Origin: Pseudomonadota bacterium
GTDB lineage: Bacteria > Pseudomonadota > Alphaproteobacteria > UBA9655
DNA: 64,000 nucleotides
NCBI GenBank assembly: GCA_018242065.1
Contig: JAFECQ010000015.1
Location: 1 to 64,000 of the forward strand
Direction of reading: 5' to 3'
A model generated the notes under the pieces. The model ran no database searches, was not told the DNA's origin, and saw only the letters and a program-made list of their open reading frames with translations. A program made the position numbers and the translations under genes. Shown here piece after piece: positions 18,897 to 27,608 of this stretch (position 1 is the stretch's first letter; each line of letters begins with the position of its first letter).

Positions 18897-19379
18897 ATGC
18901 TGATGAGTCATAAAAATAACATTCATGTTCTTTCTCGGGCGGTTGTTTTGGATCAAGATCATATATTGGTTTGCAAAACCCGTGATCTACCCGTTCCTTT
19001 TTATTTTCTTCCAGGGGGGCATATCGAACATGGAGAAAGTGCTGAAGCGGCAGTTATGCGAGAACTTCTTGAAGAAAGTGGGGCTCAATCCAGGATTAAC
19101 AGATTTCTAGGGTGTCTGGAGTATAGCTTTGAACCTGGTCATAGCAGCATATGCCATAATCATGAATATAATTTCTTTTTTGAAGTAGAATCGGACATTT
19201 TAAAGATTCAGAAACCCTTACCTCGCTTAGAGGATCATATTGAACTTCTATGGCTTCCTTTTAGAGAGATTGAGTACATTGACTTTCGTCCAGAGCCTCT
19301 AAAAACGTTCCTTCCTGAATGGCTGAAATCATCTAAAAATGACGCATTTCAAAGCATGATGATAAGCGAGCATGGGTAG
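18897..19379 (+). CDS. NUDIX hydrolase
   Basis: NUDIX enzymes split nucleoside diphosphates linked to another group. The NUDIX box is complete at about residues 40-63: GGHIEHGESAEAAVMREL then LEESGA, matching Gx5Ex7REUxEExGU. The 160 residues are typical for a single-domain member. The start may be the ATG at 18897 or 18903 (MSHKNN). The first 40 bases around the start are repeated, slightly changed, at 27533-27572, where only a short broken frame follows. The substrate is unknown. The gene stands alone on plus, divergent from the amidotransferase gene. Confidence 0.85.
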   Translation: MLMSHKNNIHVLSRAVVLDQDHILVCKTRDLPVPFYFLPGGHIEHGESAEAAVMRELLEESGAQSRINRFLGCLEYSFEPGHSSICHNHEYNFFFEVESDILKIQKPLPRLEDHIELLWLPFREIEYIDFRPEPLKTFLPEWLKSSKNDAFQSMMISEHG

Positions 19380-19388
19380 CGGACGTAT

Positions 19389-19457
19389 CAATGTGTTGTG
19401 ATAGATGCTGGCCTTGCGGGGCTTATAGCAGCTTATAGATCTTGCTCTCTCTGGTAG
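19389..19457 (+). pseudogene. Possible relic of an FAD-binding oxidoreductase N-terminus
   Basis: In this 158-bp gap a 22-codon frame reads VVIDAGLAGLIAAYRS before a stop. It resembles the dinucleotide-binding start of amine oxidase-like flavoproteins (VVIIGAGLAGLTAAYRL type), with the first Gly changed to Asp. No continuation is found downstream in any frame. It may be decay from a former gene; the match is short and could be chance. Confidence 0.3.
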
Positions 19458-19558
19458 AGACGGTTTGCCTAAAAAGAAAATCTCTTTCCTTAAGTCTTTG
19501 AGTTGCTATACACTTCTCGAAACAAATAACACTGATCATGCAAGGGAAACAGGCAGTG

Positions 19559-22090
19559 ATGAAAATAATTCCCAATTTGCATCCTATCTTTGTACATTTT
19601 ACACGTTTAACCTTCATTTGTCTTACAAATGCATATGCTGCAGAGCAAGTCGTTGATTTAAATGTGGGCTATAAAACCGTTGGTTTTGCAGGGAAATGTG
19701 TTGAGGCGCTTGCGGTTAACAATCAAATTCCAGCCCCAACTCTTCATTTTAAAGAGGGGGATCAGGTCACAATTAACGTTCACAATCACCTACAGGAAGG
19801 AACAACGATCCATTGGCATGGCATCCTTCTCCCATGGAATATGGATGGGGTGGAAGGCGTCACCCAAGAAGCTATCCCGCCAGGTGGGGTTTTCTCTTAT
19901 AAGTTTAGGCTTAAGCAATCCGGTACCTATTGGTACCATTCCCATGCTGGTTTTCAAGAACAACAAGGAATATATGGTGGATTTATTATTGACCCACTTG
20001 AACCTCCTGCTTATCCTTATACTAAGGATTATGTTATTGTTTTGTCGGATTGGAGCAATATGGCTCCTGATCAAATTTTTGCAAACCTGAAGAAGGATGG
20101 GGATTATTATACGCCAGACTTTCCTTTGCAGCCCTCACTTGCTCGCTTCATTAGCGATTATAAAAAAGGATCTCCTAAAGAACGCCAAAAGCTTATCGAT
20201 GATTATGAGATGATGCAGAAGATGCGCATGAGCATCTATGACATCAGCGATGTGGCCTATGATGCCTTCTTACTCAATGGGCATCCCCAAACAAATCCAT
20301 GGACGGCACCTGTTCAGGTGGGGGATACAGTGCGATTACGTTTTGTTGGAGCGGGGGGAAGTACCATATTCCGCGTTAAAATCCCAGGCACCTCCATAGA
20401 AGTCGTTCACATCCAAGGACATGATGTTGTCCCTTATTTCGTTGAAGATTTTACCATAGCTCCTGGAGAAACAACGGATGTCCTTGTGAAGATTGAGAAA
20501 GATTGTCCTTATGTCATTTACGCTGAATCCTCAGATTCCTTAGGCGCTGCTTATGGAGCTCTCCTCACCCATCTTAAGCAAGCTGTGGACTATAGGGTGG
20601 ATCCTTTTCCAACACCTCAGCCCGTTATGATGGGCCATGGGATGATGGGACATGGTAGTATGGATCACGAGTCCTCAGGGATGAATATGGATATGAAGTC
20701 CCATGATGGGCATCAGATGGATATGAGTTCAGAACATGCGTCAATGAATATGAAATCAAGTGCTTCTCAGCCTGAGGAAGTTTCTAAGCCACAAAATCAT
20801 TCTATGCATACTGCATCTTCAACCCATTCAATGGATATGAACTCGCTACACCCTTCCATGAAATCTATGAAAATGGATATGAGCTCAGAGAATACACCAA
20901 TGAATATGGATTCCATGTCTCATGAAGAGAAGGGATCTTCAGAACATTCCTTCACTATGGGAACAAAATATCAAAACTTAAAATCTCCTGTTAAGACGAA
21001 TGATCCCAACAGGCCTTTTCAAGAAATTAAGGTGGAACTTTCAGGCTATATGAATCGCTTTATGTGGTTTATTAATGGCCTTCCTGAATATGAAGCGGAG
21101 CCTATTCGTATTGAGCCGGGGAAACGGTATCGTCTTGTCTTTACTAATACTTCTATGATGCATCATCCTATGCACATTCATGGCCACTTCTTTATCCTTC
21201 GGAATGGCCATGGTGAGTATGATCCTTTCCTCCATACGATTGAGGTACCCCCTGGAGCAACGGTTGTGGCGGATTTTGATGCGGATGCTCATGGGGGCCA
21301 GTGGTTTTTCCATTGCCATCACCTCTATCATATGATGGCGGGCATGGCCCAAGTCTTTCGATATTCAACCATTATGGAGGACTATAAAAAAGTTGAGTCT
21401 GAAGATCCTTGTCTCCAATGCCCAGGCCCTGTGCCAGAGTTTGTGATGCATCCTATGGCTCATCACCCACACATGCATCAATCAACCCTTATCGATATGG
21501 GATATGATCCTTATCATAATGTTCAGAAGGGAAACCTCGATGTTCTCGTGGGCTGGGATAAGCATAGACTTCAGTTCTATAGTGAGGATGCTGAGATCAG
21601 AAAGGGTAAGGTTGAAAGTGCTGATCTCGATGTTTTCTACTGGCATTTGCTGAGTGAGTTTTGGGCTATTAAAGGCGGTGCTAACTATTTCTATAAGCCC
21701 TCTCACAGACCTTATTGGCAACCTGGGATTGGGATTGAAGGAATGTTTCCTTATTTTATTGATACAAACTTCAGAACCTATCTACACGAGGGAAGCGTCA
21801 AATTTGACCTCCAACTTTCAAGGGACACTCAATTCGCCCATAACCTTTATCTAAGGACAGGACTTCGGGGAGTTGCTGCTACGCATGCCGTGAAAAAGGA
21901 TCAGATTGGCCGAGGATTAAATTACATAGAATACATTGTCAGGCCTTATATAATGGTAAGACCAGGCGTTGCCCTTTATACAGAATTTGACTTCACCCAA
22001 GATTATGGAAACCTAAAAAAGATCCTTCATAAGAAAGGAAAGTCAACAAGTGAATCAGTTCTTATGGTGGGCATTTCCGTTATGTTTTAG
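19559..22090 (+). CDS. Periplasmic multicopper oxidase fused to a CopB-like domain
   Basis: The first 28 residues are a signal peptide ending NAYA-AEQ; an earlier ATG at 19538 would add seven residues. A three-domain multicopper oxidase follows, with all four copper motifs: HWHG (about residues 85-88), HSHAG (about 128-132), HPMHIHGHF (about 535-543) and HCHHLYHMMAGM (about 584-595). Between domains 2 and 3 lies a Met/His/Ser-rich stretch (about residues 355-470) with repeated MDMSS/MNM units, as in CopA/PcoA copper-binding loops. After the oxidase, from about residue 650, the sequence reads like the outer-membrane protein CopB/PcoB: LDVLVGWDKHRLQFYSEDAE, WQPGIGIEGMFPYFID, and beta-strand-like alternation up to the end, FGISVMF-type. 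It ends in Phe, as outer-membrane beta-barrels do. CopA and CopB are normally separate neighbouring genes; here they appear as one 843-residue protein. It probably oxidises Cu(I) and binds copper in the periplasm. No copper regulator is next to it. Confidence 0.88.
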   Translation: MKIIPNLHPIFVHFTRLTFICLTNAYAAEQVVDLNVGYKTVGFAGKCVEALAVNNQIPAPTLHFKEGDQVTINVHNHLQEGTTIHWHGILLPWNMDGVEGVTQEAIPPGGVFSYKFRLKQSGTYWYHSHAGFQEQQGIYGGFIIDPLEPPAYPYTKDYVIVLSDWSNMAPDQIFANLKKDGDYYTPDFPLQPSLARFISDYKKGSPKERQKLIDDYEMMQKMRMSIYDISDVAYDAFLLNGHPQTNPWTAPVQVGDTVRLRFVGAGGSTIFRVKIPGTSIEVVHIQGHDVVPYFVEDFTIAPGETTDVLVKIEKDCPYVIYAESSDSLGAAYGALLTHLKQAVDYRVDPFPTPQPVMMGHGMMGHGSMDHESSGMNMDMKSHDGHQMDMSSEHASMNMKSSASQPEEVSKPQNHSMHTASSTHSMDMNSLHPSMKSMKMDMSSENTPMNMDSMSHEEKGSSEHSFTMGTKYQNLKSPVKTNDPNRPFQEIKVELSGYMNRFMWFINGLPEYEAEPIRIEPGKRYRLVFTNTSMMHHPMHIHGHFFILRNGHGEYDPFLHTIEVPPGATVVADFDADAHGGQWFFHCHHLYHMMAGMAQVFRYSTIMEDYKKVESEDPCLQCPGPVPEFVMHPMAHHPHMHQSTLIDMGYDPYHNVQKGNLDVLVGWDKHRLQFYSEDAEIRKGKVESADLDVFYWHLLSEFWAIKGGANYFYKPSHRPYWQPGIGIEGMFPYFIDTNFRTYLHEGSVKFDLQLSRDTQFAHNLYLRTGLRGVAATHAVKKDQIGRGLNYIEYIVRPYIMVRPGVALYTEFDFTQDYGNLKKILHKKGKSTSESVLMVGISVMF

Positions 22091-22255
22091 CTAACTTTAT
22101 CCTTTATAACCTTATGTGCCCAAGGCGTCGAGTTAGGTTTGAGCTGAGCGCTCGAGTTGTATTAAGTAAGTGCATGTCAGCTATTGTAAGCCATGTTCGA
22201 GAGAGAGAGGGTAGACTACCTCAAGAATAACTCCCTCAGGATGAACTGACAGTAC

Positions 22256-22495
22256 CTAGTACTTATTCAAATTTTCTAAAGCTTTCTCTGCATTCACTTT
22301 TCCCCGTCCTCTTTTCTTTACAGGGATGGTTTCAGCAATATCCGTATTTTCAACAAGGGGCGTGTTGCGAACGCATTTTTCATAAGATGACGTGCTTTCT
22401 AGCAGCGATATTTTTGATTTTACAAATAAGGCAGGAGATGAATTGGTGTCTCTAGAGAGGTTTTTTGTGTTTTTATCTGGTTTTCTAGTCTTTTA
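22256..22495 (-). pseudogene. C-terminal relic of an unrecognised gene beside the IS element
   Basis: On the minus strand an open stretch of 79 codons without a start ends at the TAG at 22256-22258. It reads as a plausible protein C-terminus: VKSKISLLESTSSYEKC, then RNTPLVENTDIAETIPVKK, and a basic end RGRGKVNAEKALENLNKY. Its upstream end meets the transposase region at about 22496-22520, so the gene was probably cut by insertion of that element. No N-terminal part was recognised on the other side of the element. The family is unknown. Confidence 0.4.
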
Positions 22496-22499
22496 CCTA

Positions 22500-23515
22500 A
22501 ATTTAGACAGAATTGTCCTGTCACGCCATAAGAGGTGATAGAGTGATTACCAGTAAACGCTTTAGGTTAAAGCATATGGCTTGCATTAAGGCAGTAAACT
22601 GGTTCTTAGCTATGCCCTTATAACGAACCCTTTTTGGATTGCTTGCAAAGACGCGTTCATAAGGGGCTCTTATCTTAGAATACCAGCAATCTAGGTCTGT
22701 ATTTTTGTTTTTCATGTTGTTTTTCTTAATAGCTGCTAAGTGGCATCCTTTGCAAACTGCAGCTTGCCTCGCAGGGAACGTACAATAGCCTTTGTCTGCA
22801 TAAACAGCGCCTTGGCTAGGGCATATGTGCTTTAGCCCTTGAGCATCTGTAACATTAGCAGGGGTAATGGCTACTTTATTAATCATGCCTGACTGCATGT
22901 CCATGCTGATATGCTTCTTGTACCCGTACCAGTATTTGTTCTTGCCTTTGCATCCGATTCTGGCTTGCTTATCATGAGCGACAATAGGGAGAACTTCGTT
23001 ATTCAGTTTCTCATACTTCTGTTTTAGAGCTTCGTCTCTTTCCTCCCATAAACTTGCTTTTGCAATAAGATGGCTGGCATCGACAAAGGTAAATACCTCA
23101 TTCATAAAACCTTGAGCTCTCAGCTGATCTCGTAAGTTCTCAAATAGCTTGGATAATAAAGTCGTACCAATCTTTTTGCGAGCTCGTGTAAAGACTGTAT
23201 GATCAGGTGTATCCTCACTTAGCAAGAATCCACAGAACCATTTACCTGCGCTGTTCTCTCGGAGAAATACCTCAAGCTCCCGATCGCTTAGATCCTCTAG
23301 AAACTGCAATAAGAGGCAACGGAAAACCCTCTCAAGTCCATAGCCTTTATGAGGATTACGGCTCTTGGCTTGACTCAAGAGAGAATCAACCTCCCTAAAG
23401 TCCCAAACTTTCAGGAATCTTCGATAGCGATGGTTCGGCAGTACCATTTGCTCCAAACTCACCATCTCTATCTGATCCATATAGACCTCCCAAATATGCT
23501 CACCCCCTTATAGCA
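22500..23515 (-). mobile_element. IS5-type insertion sequence, ends not resolved
   Basis: The intact transposase gene at 22521-23480 occupies nearly the whole element. Clear terminal inverted repeats and a target duplication were not found by eye, so the borders given are approximate: the left side is limited by the relic reading frame ending near 22496, the right side by the transposase ribosome binding site at about 23485-23490. Confidence 0.55.
22521..23480 (-). CDS. IS5-family DDE transposase
   Basis: A 319-residue transposase, intact from ATG to stop, with GGGAGG seven bases before the start. The N-terminal part has the IS5-type block GYGLERVFRCLLLQFLEDLSDRELE (residues about 47-71, cited by position). 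The DDE residues are in FTFVDASHLIA (first Asp near 133), VYADKGYC (second Asp near 229) and APYERVFA (Glu near 275), with the Y-x2-R-x3-E-x6-K-like end RIRAPYERVF...RYKGIAKN. The full length suggests that this copy could still be active. It lies between two relic reading frames. Confidence 0.93.
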   Translation of the reverse strand: MDQIEMVSLEQMVLPNHRYRRFLKVWDFREVDSLLSQAKSRNPHKGYGLERVFRCLLLQFLEDLSDRELEVFLRENSAGKWFCGFLLSEDTPDHTVFTRARKKIGTTLLSKLFENLRDQLRAQGFMNEVFTFVDASHLIAKASLWEERDEALKQKYEKLNNEVLPIVAHDKQARIGCKGKNKYWYGYKKHISMDMQSGMINKVAITPANVTDAQGLKHICPSQGAVYADKGYCTFPARQAAVCKGCHLAAIKKNNMKNKNTDLDCWYSKIRAPYERVFASNPKRVRYKGIAKNQFTALMQAICFNLKRLLVITLSPLMA

Positions 23516-23521
23516 AACTTC

Positions 23522-23644
23522 ATGATCAAAGACACCACGCAACAGGGTCATAAGAGACAACGCAAAATTCCCAGTAAAGGGGGGAGCAAGACAAAAGATC
23601 CTCAAAACAAAATGAAAGCGATGGTATTGAAGCAAGAAATTTAA
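23522..23644 (+). CDS. Possible 40-residue basic peptide or gene-end relic
   Basis: A short frame reads MIKDTTQQGHKRQRKIPSKG, then GSKTKDPQNKMKAMVLKQEI, and stops at TAA. It is rich in Lys, Gln and Arg. The frame is also open upstream of the ATG, into the transposase leader, so it may be the C-terminal end of a gene cut by the IS element rather than a true small gene. No ribosome binding site is seen before the ATG. No family was recognised. Confidence 0.25.
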   Translation: MIKDTTQQGHKRQRKIPSKGGSKTKDPQNKMKAMVLKQEI

Positions 23645-23754
23645 AGGGATATCATTCTGTAAAAATTTGCATGAATAAACTTTTGTATGCAGGTGCCTTT
23701 ATACGAAAAAAACTGATATCATATCAGCAACATTGAAATATAGGAGAATCAGAG

Positions 23755-24189
23755 ATGTATTATAAAATATTTTTATCAAGTTTCATTCTATGGGGAGCAT
23801 TTGCCGCAAGTGCTCAGGCTTCTATTCTTACTTTATCTGATGAAGATTTTAACAGTAACAAACCAGCAGCAACCCTAAAAATATTAGAGAGCACATCAAT
23901 AGGCCGACGAATCAATATAAAGCAAAACGGAGCTGAGCATGGTTATTCCTTCGTAGAGGTTAGGCATACTGTGAGCAAGCCAAATGGACTCGAGCTTAAA
24001 GGTATGCCTTTAGATATGGTAAAAGATCGTATCAGGAGCGGCGCAAAAAGTGACGATCCAAAATACTTAACTTTAAGCTTTTATTCCGGTGAAAGACCGC
24101 ATCTGTTTTCTGAATATAATTCTCGTAATTTGATATATGAAATTTTTATATCTTTAAAAGAAGAAGAGAAAAACAAGAAAAATACTTGA
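23755..24189 (+). CDS. Secreted hypothetical protein
   Basis: The 144-residue product has a clear signal peptide (KIFLSSFILWGAFAASAQA, cleavage likely after AQA-S at residue 23). The mature part is soluble and mixed in charge, with the segments IGRRINIKQNGAEHGYSFVE and GMPLDMVKDRIRSGAKS, and a Lys/Glu-rich end. An AGGAG lies seven bases upstream of the ATG. No family is recognised. It stands alone, followed by an opposing gene for another small secreted protein. Periplasmic or exported location is inferred from the signal peptide only. Confidence 0.75.
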   Translation: MYYKIFLSSFILWGAFAASAQASILTLSDEDFNSNKPAATLKILESTSIGRRINIKQNGAEHGYSFVEVRHTVSKPNGLELKGMPLDMVKDRIRSGAKSDDPKYLTLSFYSGERPHLFSEYNSRNLIYEIFISLKEEEKNKKNT

Positions 24190-24243
24190 TTATCCAAAAA
24201 GACTAGGTGTTTAGTTCCAATGAGTAATGGTGTATATTATATG

Positions 24244-24600
24244 TCATTCATTTTTGGGGTTCTTTGGAGTTGAATCCATTAGAGAAGCATAGGTGGGAGT
24301 ATAAGGAAGCTTCTTTATTGGGGTATATAATTGCAAATTATCTCTTATTAGGTTATATTGATTTTTATGAAATAATCTGGGCAATACATTTTGAGACTGT
24401 CCTAGATGAAAGCCAAGAAATTGTTTGAGAATTACACTTTGAGGCTGCCCTATTATTTCCTGATCTCTTTTAGGGCCTCGTACTGATACCTTTGATGTGG
24501 CTTCTTTATCCTCAGCTGTTCTTCCTTGTCCTGCATGCGCTAATGACATTGACAACGAGAAAAGACACATAGTACTCAATAAGATTTGTTTTCTTTTCAT
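24244..24600 (-). CDS. Secreted hypothetical protein
   Basis: The start is set at the ATG at 24600 because GGAG lies eight bases upstream and a good signal peptide follows (MKRKQILLSTMCLFSLSMSL, cleavage after AHA-G near residue 23). An earlier ATG at 24639 would hide the signal sequence. The mature part of about 95 residues is basic and Gln/Asn/Pro-rich, with the similar halves IGQPQSVILKQFLGFHLGQ and SQNVLPRLFHKNQ. No family is recognised. It may be exported; its partner gene at 23755 is convergent. Confidence 0.7.
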   Translation of the reverse strand: MKRKQILLSTMCLFSLSMSLAHAGQGRTAEDKEATSKVSVRGPKRDQEIIGQPQSVILKQFLGFHLGQSQNVLPRLFHKNQYNLIRDNLQLYTPIKKLPYTPTYASLMDSTPKNPKNE

Positions 24601-24766
24601 AAAATATCTCCAACAAATAGATTGTGTTATTTGTATCATTTTATAATGAGTTTATAAATATGCAACATATATAATATGACTTTCGTCACAATAAGACTTT
24701 GTCCAGTTTAAGGGTCTGATGCCAACTGAAAAAAATGAGCTAATAAATGTTGGATAGATCTATAAC

Positions 24767-25246
24767 TTATCCGCTGCTTAGTTCTAGCTGATTGATCAAT
24801 GATTCTTCAGTTCGCAACATCCCCATAAGAGCACGAGAAACACGCGCTGCTGTATTTTCATCAGGCTTTTGGATCTTACTCCAAAGATCCGCTAATATAC
24901 CGCTAACCATAGCTGCTGCAGCTGATGTGCCTCCCCAGCAGGGTTCGTCATCAAAAAAGGTCTTTAACTCATCTGCATCAGCATAGACAAAGCGTTTTTG
25001 TGCAGGCCCCTTTCCAGGTTTTACAGATTTTTCATGCAATTCTAAAGATCCTACTTTTGAAGATCCTACGAGAATGAAGTTAGAAAAGAGAGCTGAGGTT
25101 TCTTCCTCTCCTTTAAAAAGGTCACTCACTACTCTAAGCCCCTCTCTCATTCCATGCTGAGTTATCATCTCAAGAAATCCAATTCCACCAGAAATATTTA
25201 CAGACGCTTGAAATGACTTTTTGACAACTGATTTTTCCCGTTTGAA
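24767..25246 (-). pseudogene. C-terminal fragment of a subtilase (peptidase S8)
   Basis: The frame is open from 25246 without a start near it and holds the Ser part of a subtilisin-like protease: GGTSAAAAMVSGILADLWSK (from about 24910 downward) matches the catalytic GTSxAxPxVSG block. Upstream it reads ASVNISGGIGFLEMITQHG, like the segment after the catalytic His in the family. The Asp and His catalytic regions are absent. A first in-frame ATG at 25168 would give 133 residues with no active site. It is most likely a truncated gene; expression as a short protein cannot be excluded. Confidence 0.6.
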
Positions 25247-25330
25247 TTAATCTTTCCCACTTCTTAACGGTATTTTCATAAAAATAACTTATGATCCTCA
25301 TAAAGGGGAATATTTATTAAGAGAAAACAT

Positions 25331-26554
25331 ATGGATCCCTATGTTACACCAACCGCATTTAAAGATCTTTATTATGACTTTACCGGCTATATGCATCCAG
25401 GCTATCCAAAAGATCGCACGGCTATTGCCCAAGATTTAGCTGTTGCCTTAGGAACCTCAACTCAAACAGAAAATGGACCCCTGATTGTTGCGACAGAAAC
25501 AGGCGTTTACATTTATGATAGCAACAAAGGACATCAATTGGTGGCTGGTGCTTCAACGCGTGCAAGTGAAGATAGTGGATTTTATGAAATTACAAGCATC
25601 TCTCACATTGGACCAGCTATTGCTTATCTTGCCACTCTTAAGGAACTCGGACAAGACACTTGGGAAAAGCATATCAATACACTTCTCACACATATTAGGC
25701 AGGTGCGCGATATCAATGCAGCGTCTATACAAGATCACTGGTTGACAAGGCTAGATTGTCCTGCGTGGAGAGGGCGAGAGCAATCCATAAAGAACCTAAT
25801 AGATTATTCTTGTTTTTTAGCTGGGAACTACTTAGTGAAAATACAAAAAAATCCACACCATTTTTCTTCACAAGATGTGTTTGATAATTTTTTGCAGATT
25901 TCTGATGAAAAATACCCGATTCCTTATAATACAATTATGATTGGGACCTTTTCCTTAGCCGCTCTCCAAGCAGCTTATGGAATCTACAATGTTCTTTCTG
26001 ATAAAAAGATCGATTGGGAAAACGCTAAAGTCCTTATACATAATCAAGCTGGAACGAACTATGGCGCGGGATTAACTCCGGCGTCTAATTGGATTTACCC
26101 AACCATTGTAAGCCTCGCAGGTGCACGACTACGTAAGGAACGTATTATGATTGTTCCTTATGCAACTATTCCTGCATCTGTGGGGAATGAGCAGTTGAGT
26201 GAAGATGACTTTAACATGCTCGCAAATCGCATTTGGGGAGCGCTTTATGCGCGGTCTCAAACGGCGAATTTAGTTTTCTCAAGGATAGTTGATATAGAGG
26301 TGCCTTCTCAACCAGCTCTTCCGGGTGATTATGATTATACTAAAGCTGATCAAATAGATGATTTTATTAGGCGATTAAAATTCTCTACAGGAAACATTAC
26401 CCAAATGCTGTCCAATACGGTTGGATTTTGGATTGCTGGAGAAGCTTCAGAAAAACGCTGGGAGGTAGAGAAAATGGATATCCCGGGCCTAACTCATGGT
26501 TTACCTGAAGGATTCAGCGCGTATCCAGAAAAATCTCCGGAAATTAGTGAGTAA
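25331..26554 (+). CDS. Unrecognised 407-residue protein
   Basis: No family was recognised. The product is soluble, without a signal peptide or membrane segment, and of mixed alpha/beta appearance. Readable features are an N-terminal half with GPLIVATETGVYIYDSNKG and YEITSISHIGPAIAYLATLKE, and a C-terminal half with NQAGTNYGAGLTPASNWIYP and MIVPYATIPASVG. The Gly/Thr/Ser-rich pattern could belong to an enzyme, but no catalytic motif can be named. An ATG at 25331 with a weak GAGAA upstream is used. It is followed after 57 bp by another unknown gene on the same strand, so the two may form an operon. Confidence 0.75.
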   Translation: MDPYVTPTAFKDLYYDFTGYMHPGYPKDRTAIAQDLAVALGTSTQTENGPLIVATETGVYIYDSNKGHQLVAGASTRASEDSGFYEITSISHIGPAIAYLATLKELGQDTWEKHINTLLTHIRQVRDINAASIQDHWLTRLDCPAWRGREQSIKNLIDYSCFLAGNYLVKIQKNPHHFSSQDVFDNFLQISDEKYPIPYNTIMIGTFSLAALQAAYGIYNVLSDKKIDWENAKVLIHNQAGTNYGAGLTPASNWIYPTIVSLAGARLRKERIMIVPYATIPASVGNEQLSEDDFNMLANRIWGALYARSQTANLVFSRIVDIEVPSQPALPGDYDYTKADQIDDFIRRLKFSTGNITQMLSNTVGFWIAGEASEKRWEVEKMDIPGLTHGLPEGFSAYPEKSPEISE

Positions 26555-26611
26555 AAACATCTGCTTAAAATTAATAAATGAAGTCGAGATCATAATAGAA
26601 AGAAGGGTAAA

Positions 26612-27532
26612 ATGAATAAAACAGAGTATGAAGATTTTTTGCAACAGATTGTGCACCAAGGGCAGAAGCTTCAAGAACTAGCTGAAAATAATAAGAAAGA
26701 AGAATCCATTGCTATTCGAGATAAAATACGTCAACAAATCATTGCCCACTCAAGTAATCTAGATCAAGAAGTGGCAAATTTGCTTCTTCAGTATCTTGAG
26801 AATGTGATCAATTTTCATGCTCAACTTCTTGATTCAAAAAATATAAATGAAAGTATAAGAGATACTGCCATTGAAGGAGCTTTGTGGGATATACAACAAC
26901 AAGCAAAAATTATTAATGCATTAAAGCATAAAACTCTGGCAGATATTATCCAACTCTATAATTTATCAAAAATGTTTTTCGTAGTTAGGGATAACAAAGA
27001 ACTTAATGATCTTGCCAATACTTTAAGAGCCACGGCTAATATAGAGCTAGAAAAATATTCAACTGAATCACACTCGGAAAAATCACAAATTGTTGAGTAT
27101 TTGACAGAAAAGATAGATCGAATTACAGAAGTTCTTCCCTCTTTGAAAGACGAGAGCGTTATAAAGGATAAATACAACACACTTTCATTTTGCTTAAGAA
27201 TTATTTTTAAGTATAGAGTAGATTACAAAGCTGAAACCAAGTCATTTTCAGAGGCTTGCAAAAATCATTTTACAAGAATTCACGGGTACTTTGAGCTAGA
27301 AAGGAAAACCCATATAGCACATTATTACAACCTAGGATGTCAGATTCGTGCCTGTCTCAAAGCTCAAATATTAACTAGTGCGGACAAGCTCAATTCAGAA
27401 GAACGTTCTCGCTTAAAAAAGATTCTCTCTGATAGAATTGATTGGCTGAATATGCGGATATCTCAGGGTGCTGAAAAAGAAGGTGGTATGAAAGAAATTG
27501 CGTTTGCTCAGTACGCCATAGAAACATTTTGA
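26612..27532 (+). CDS. Unrecognised helical protein
   Basis: The 306 residues look almost entirely alpha-helical, rich in Glu, Lys, Gln and Ile, with heptad-like stretches such as LQELAENNKKEESIAIRDKI (about residues 18-37) that suggest coiled coil. It has no signal peptide or membrane segment. AAGGG lies five bases before the ATG. It follows the gene at 25331 on the same strand. No family is recognised; helical, charged proteins of this kind in host-associated bacteria are sometimes effectors, but nothing here shows that. Confidence 0.7.
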   Translation: MNKTEYEDFLQQIVHQGQKLQELAENNKKEESIAIRDKIRQQIIAHSSNLDQEVANLLLQYLENVINFHAQLLDSKNINESIRDTAIEGALWDIQQQAKIINALKHKTLADIIQLYNLSKMFFVVRDNKELNDLANTLRATANIELEKYSTESHSEKSQIVEYLTEKIDRITEVLPSLKDESVIKDKYNTLSFCLRIIFKYRVDYKAETKSFSEACKNHFTRIHGYFELERKTHIAHYYNLGCQIRACLKAQILTSADKLNSEERSRLKKILSDRIDWLNMRISQGAEKEGGMKEIAFAQYAIETF

Positions 27533-27551
27533 AAATGAGGTCATCGTACTG

Positions 27552-27608
27552 ATGAGCCATAAAAACAACATTCATGAAGCGCACCTACTACTCAACAAAA
27601 ATCTTTGA
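27552..27608 (+). pseudogene. Broken copy of the NUDIX gene start
   Basis: This 18-codon frame begins MSHKNNIHEAH and stops. Its first 25 bases match the NUDIX gene start at 18903 with two changes, and the match extends upstream to 27533. It is a duplicated gene leader that lost its body, joined to the EPTP-like fragment behind it. Confidence 0.45.

Noticed and set aside
22441-23600. Terminal inverted repeats of the IS5-type element
   Set aside because: A shared CTCTTATG on both sides and the palindromic GACAGAATTGTCCTGTC near the left end were considered, but no matching pair of ends could be shown.
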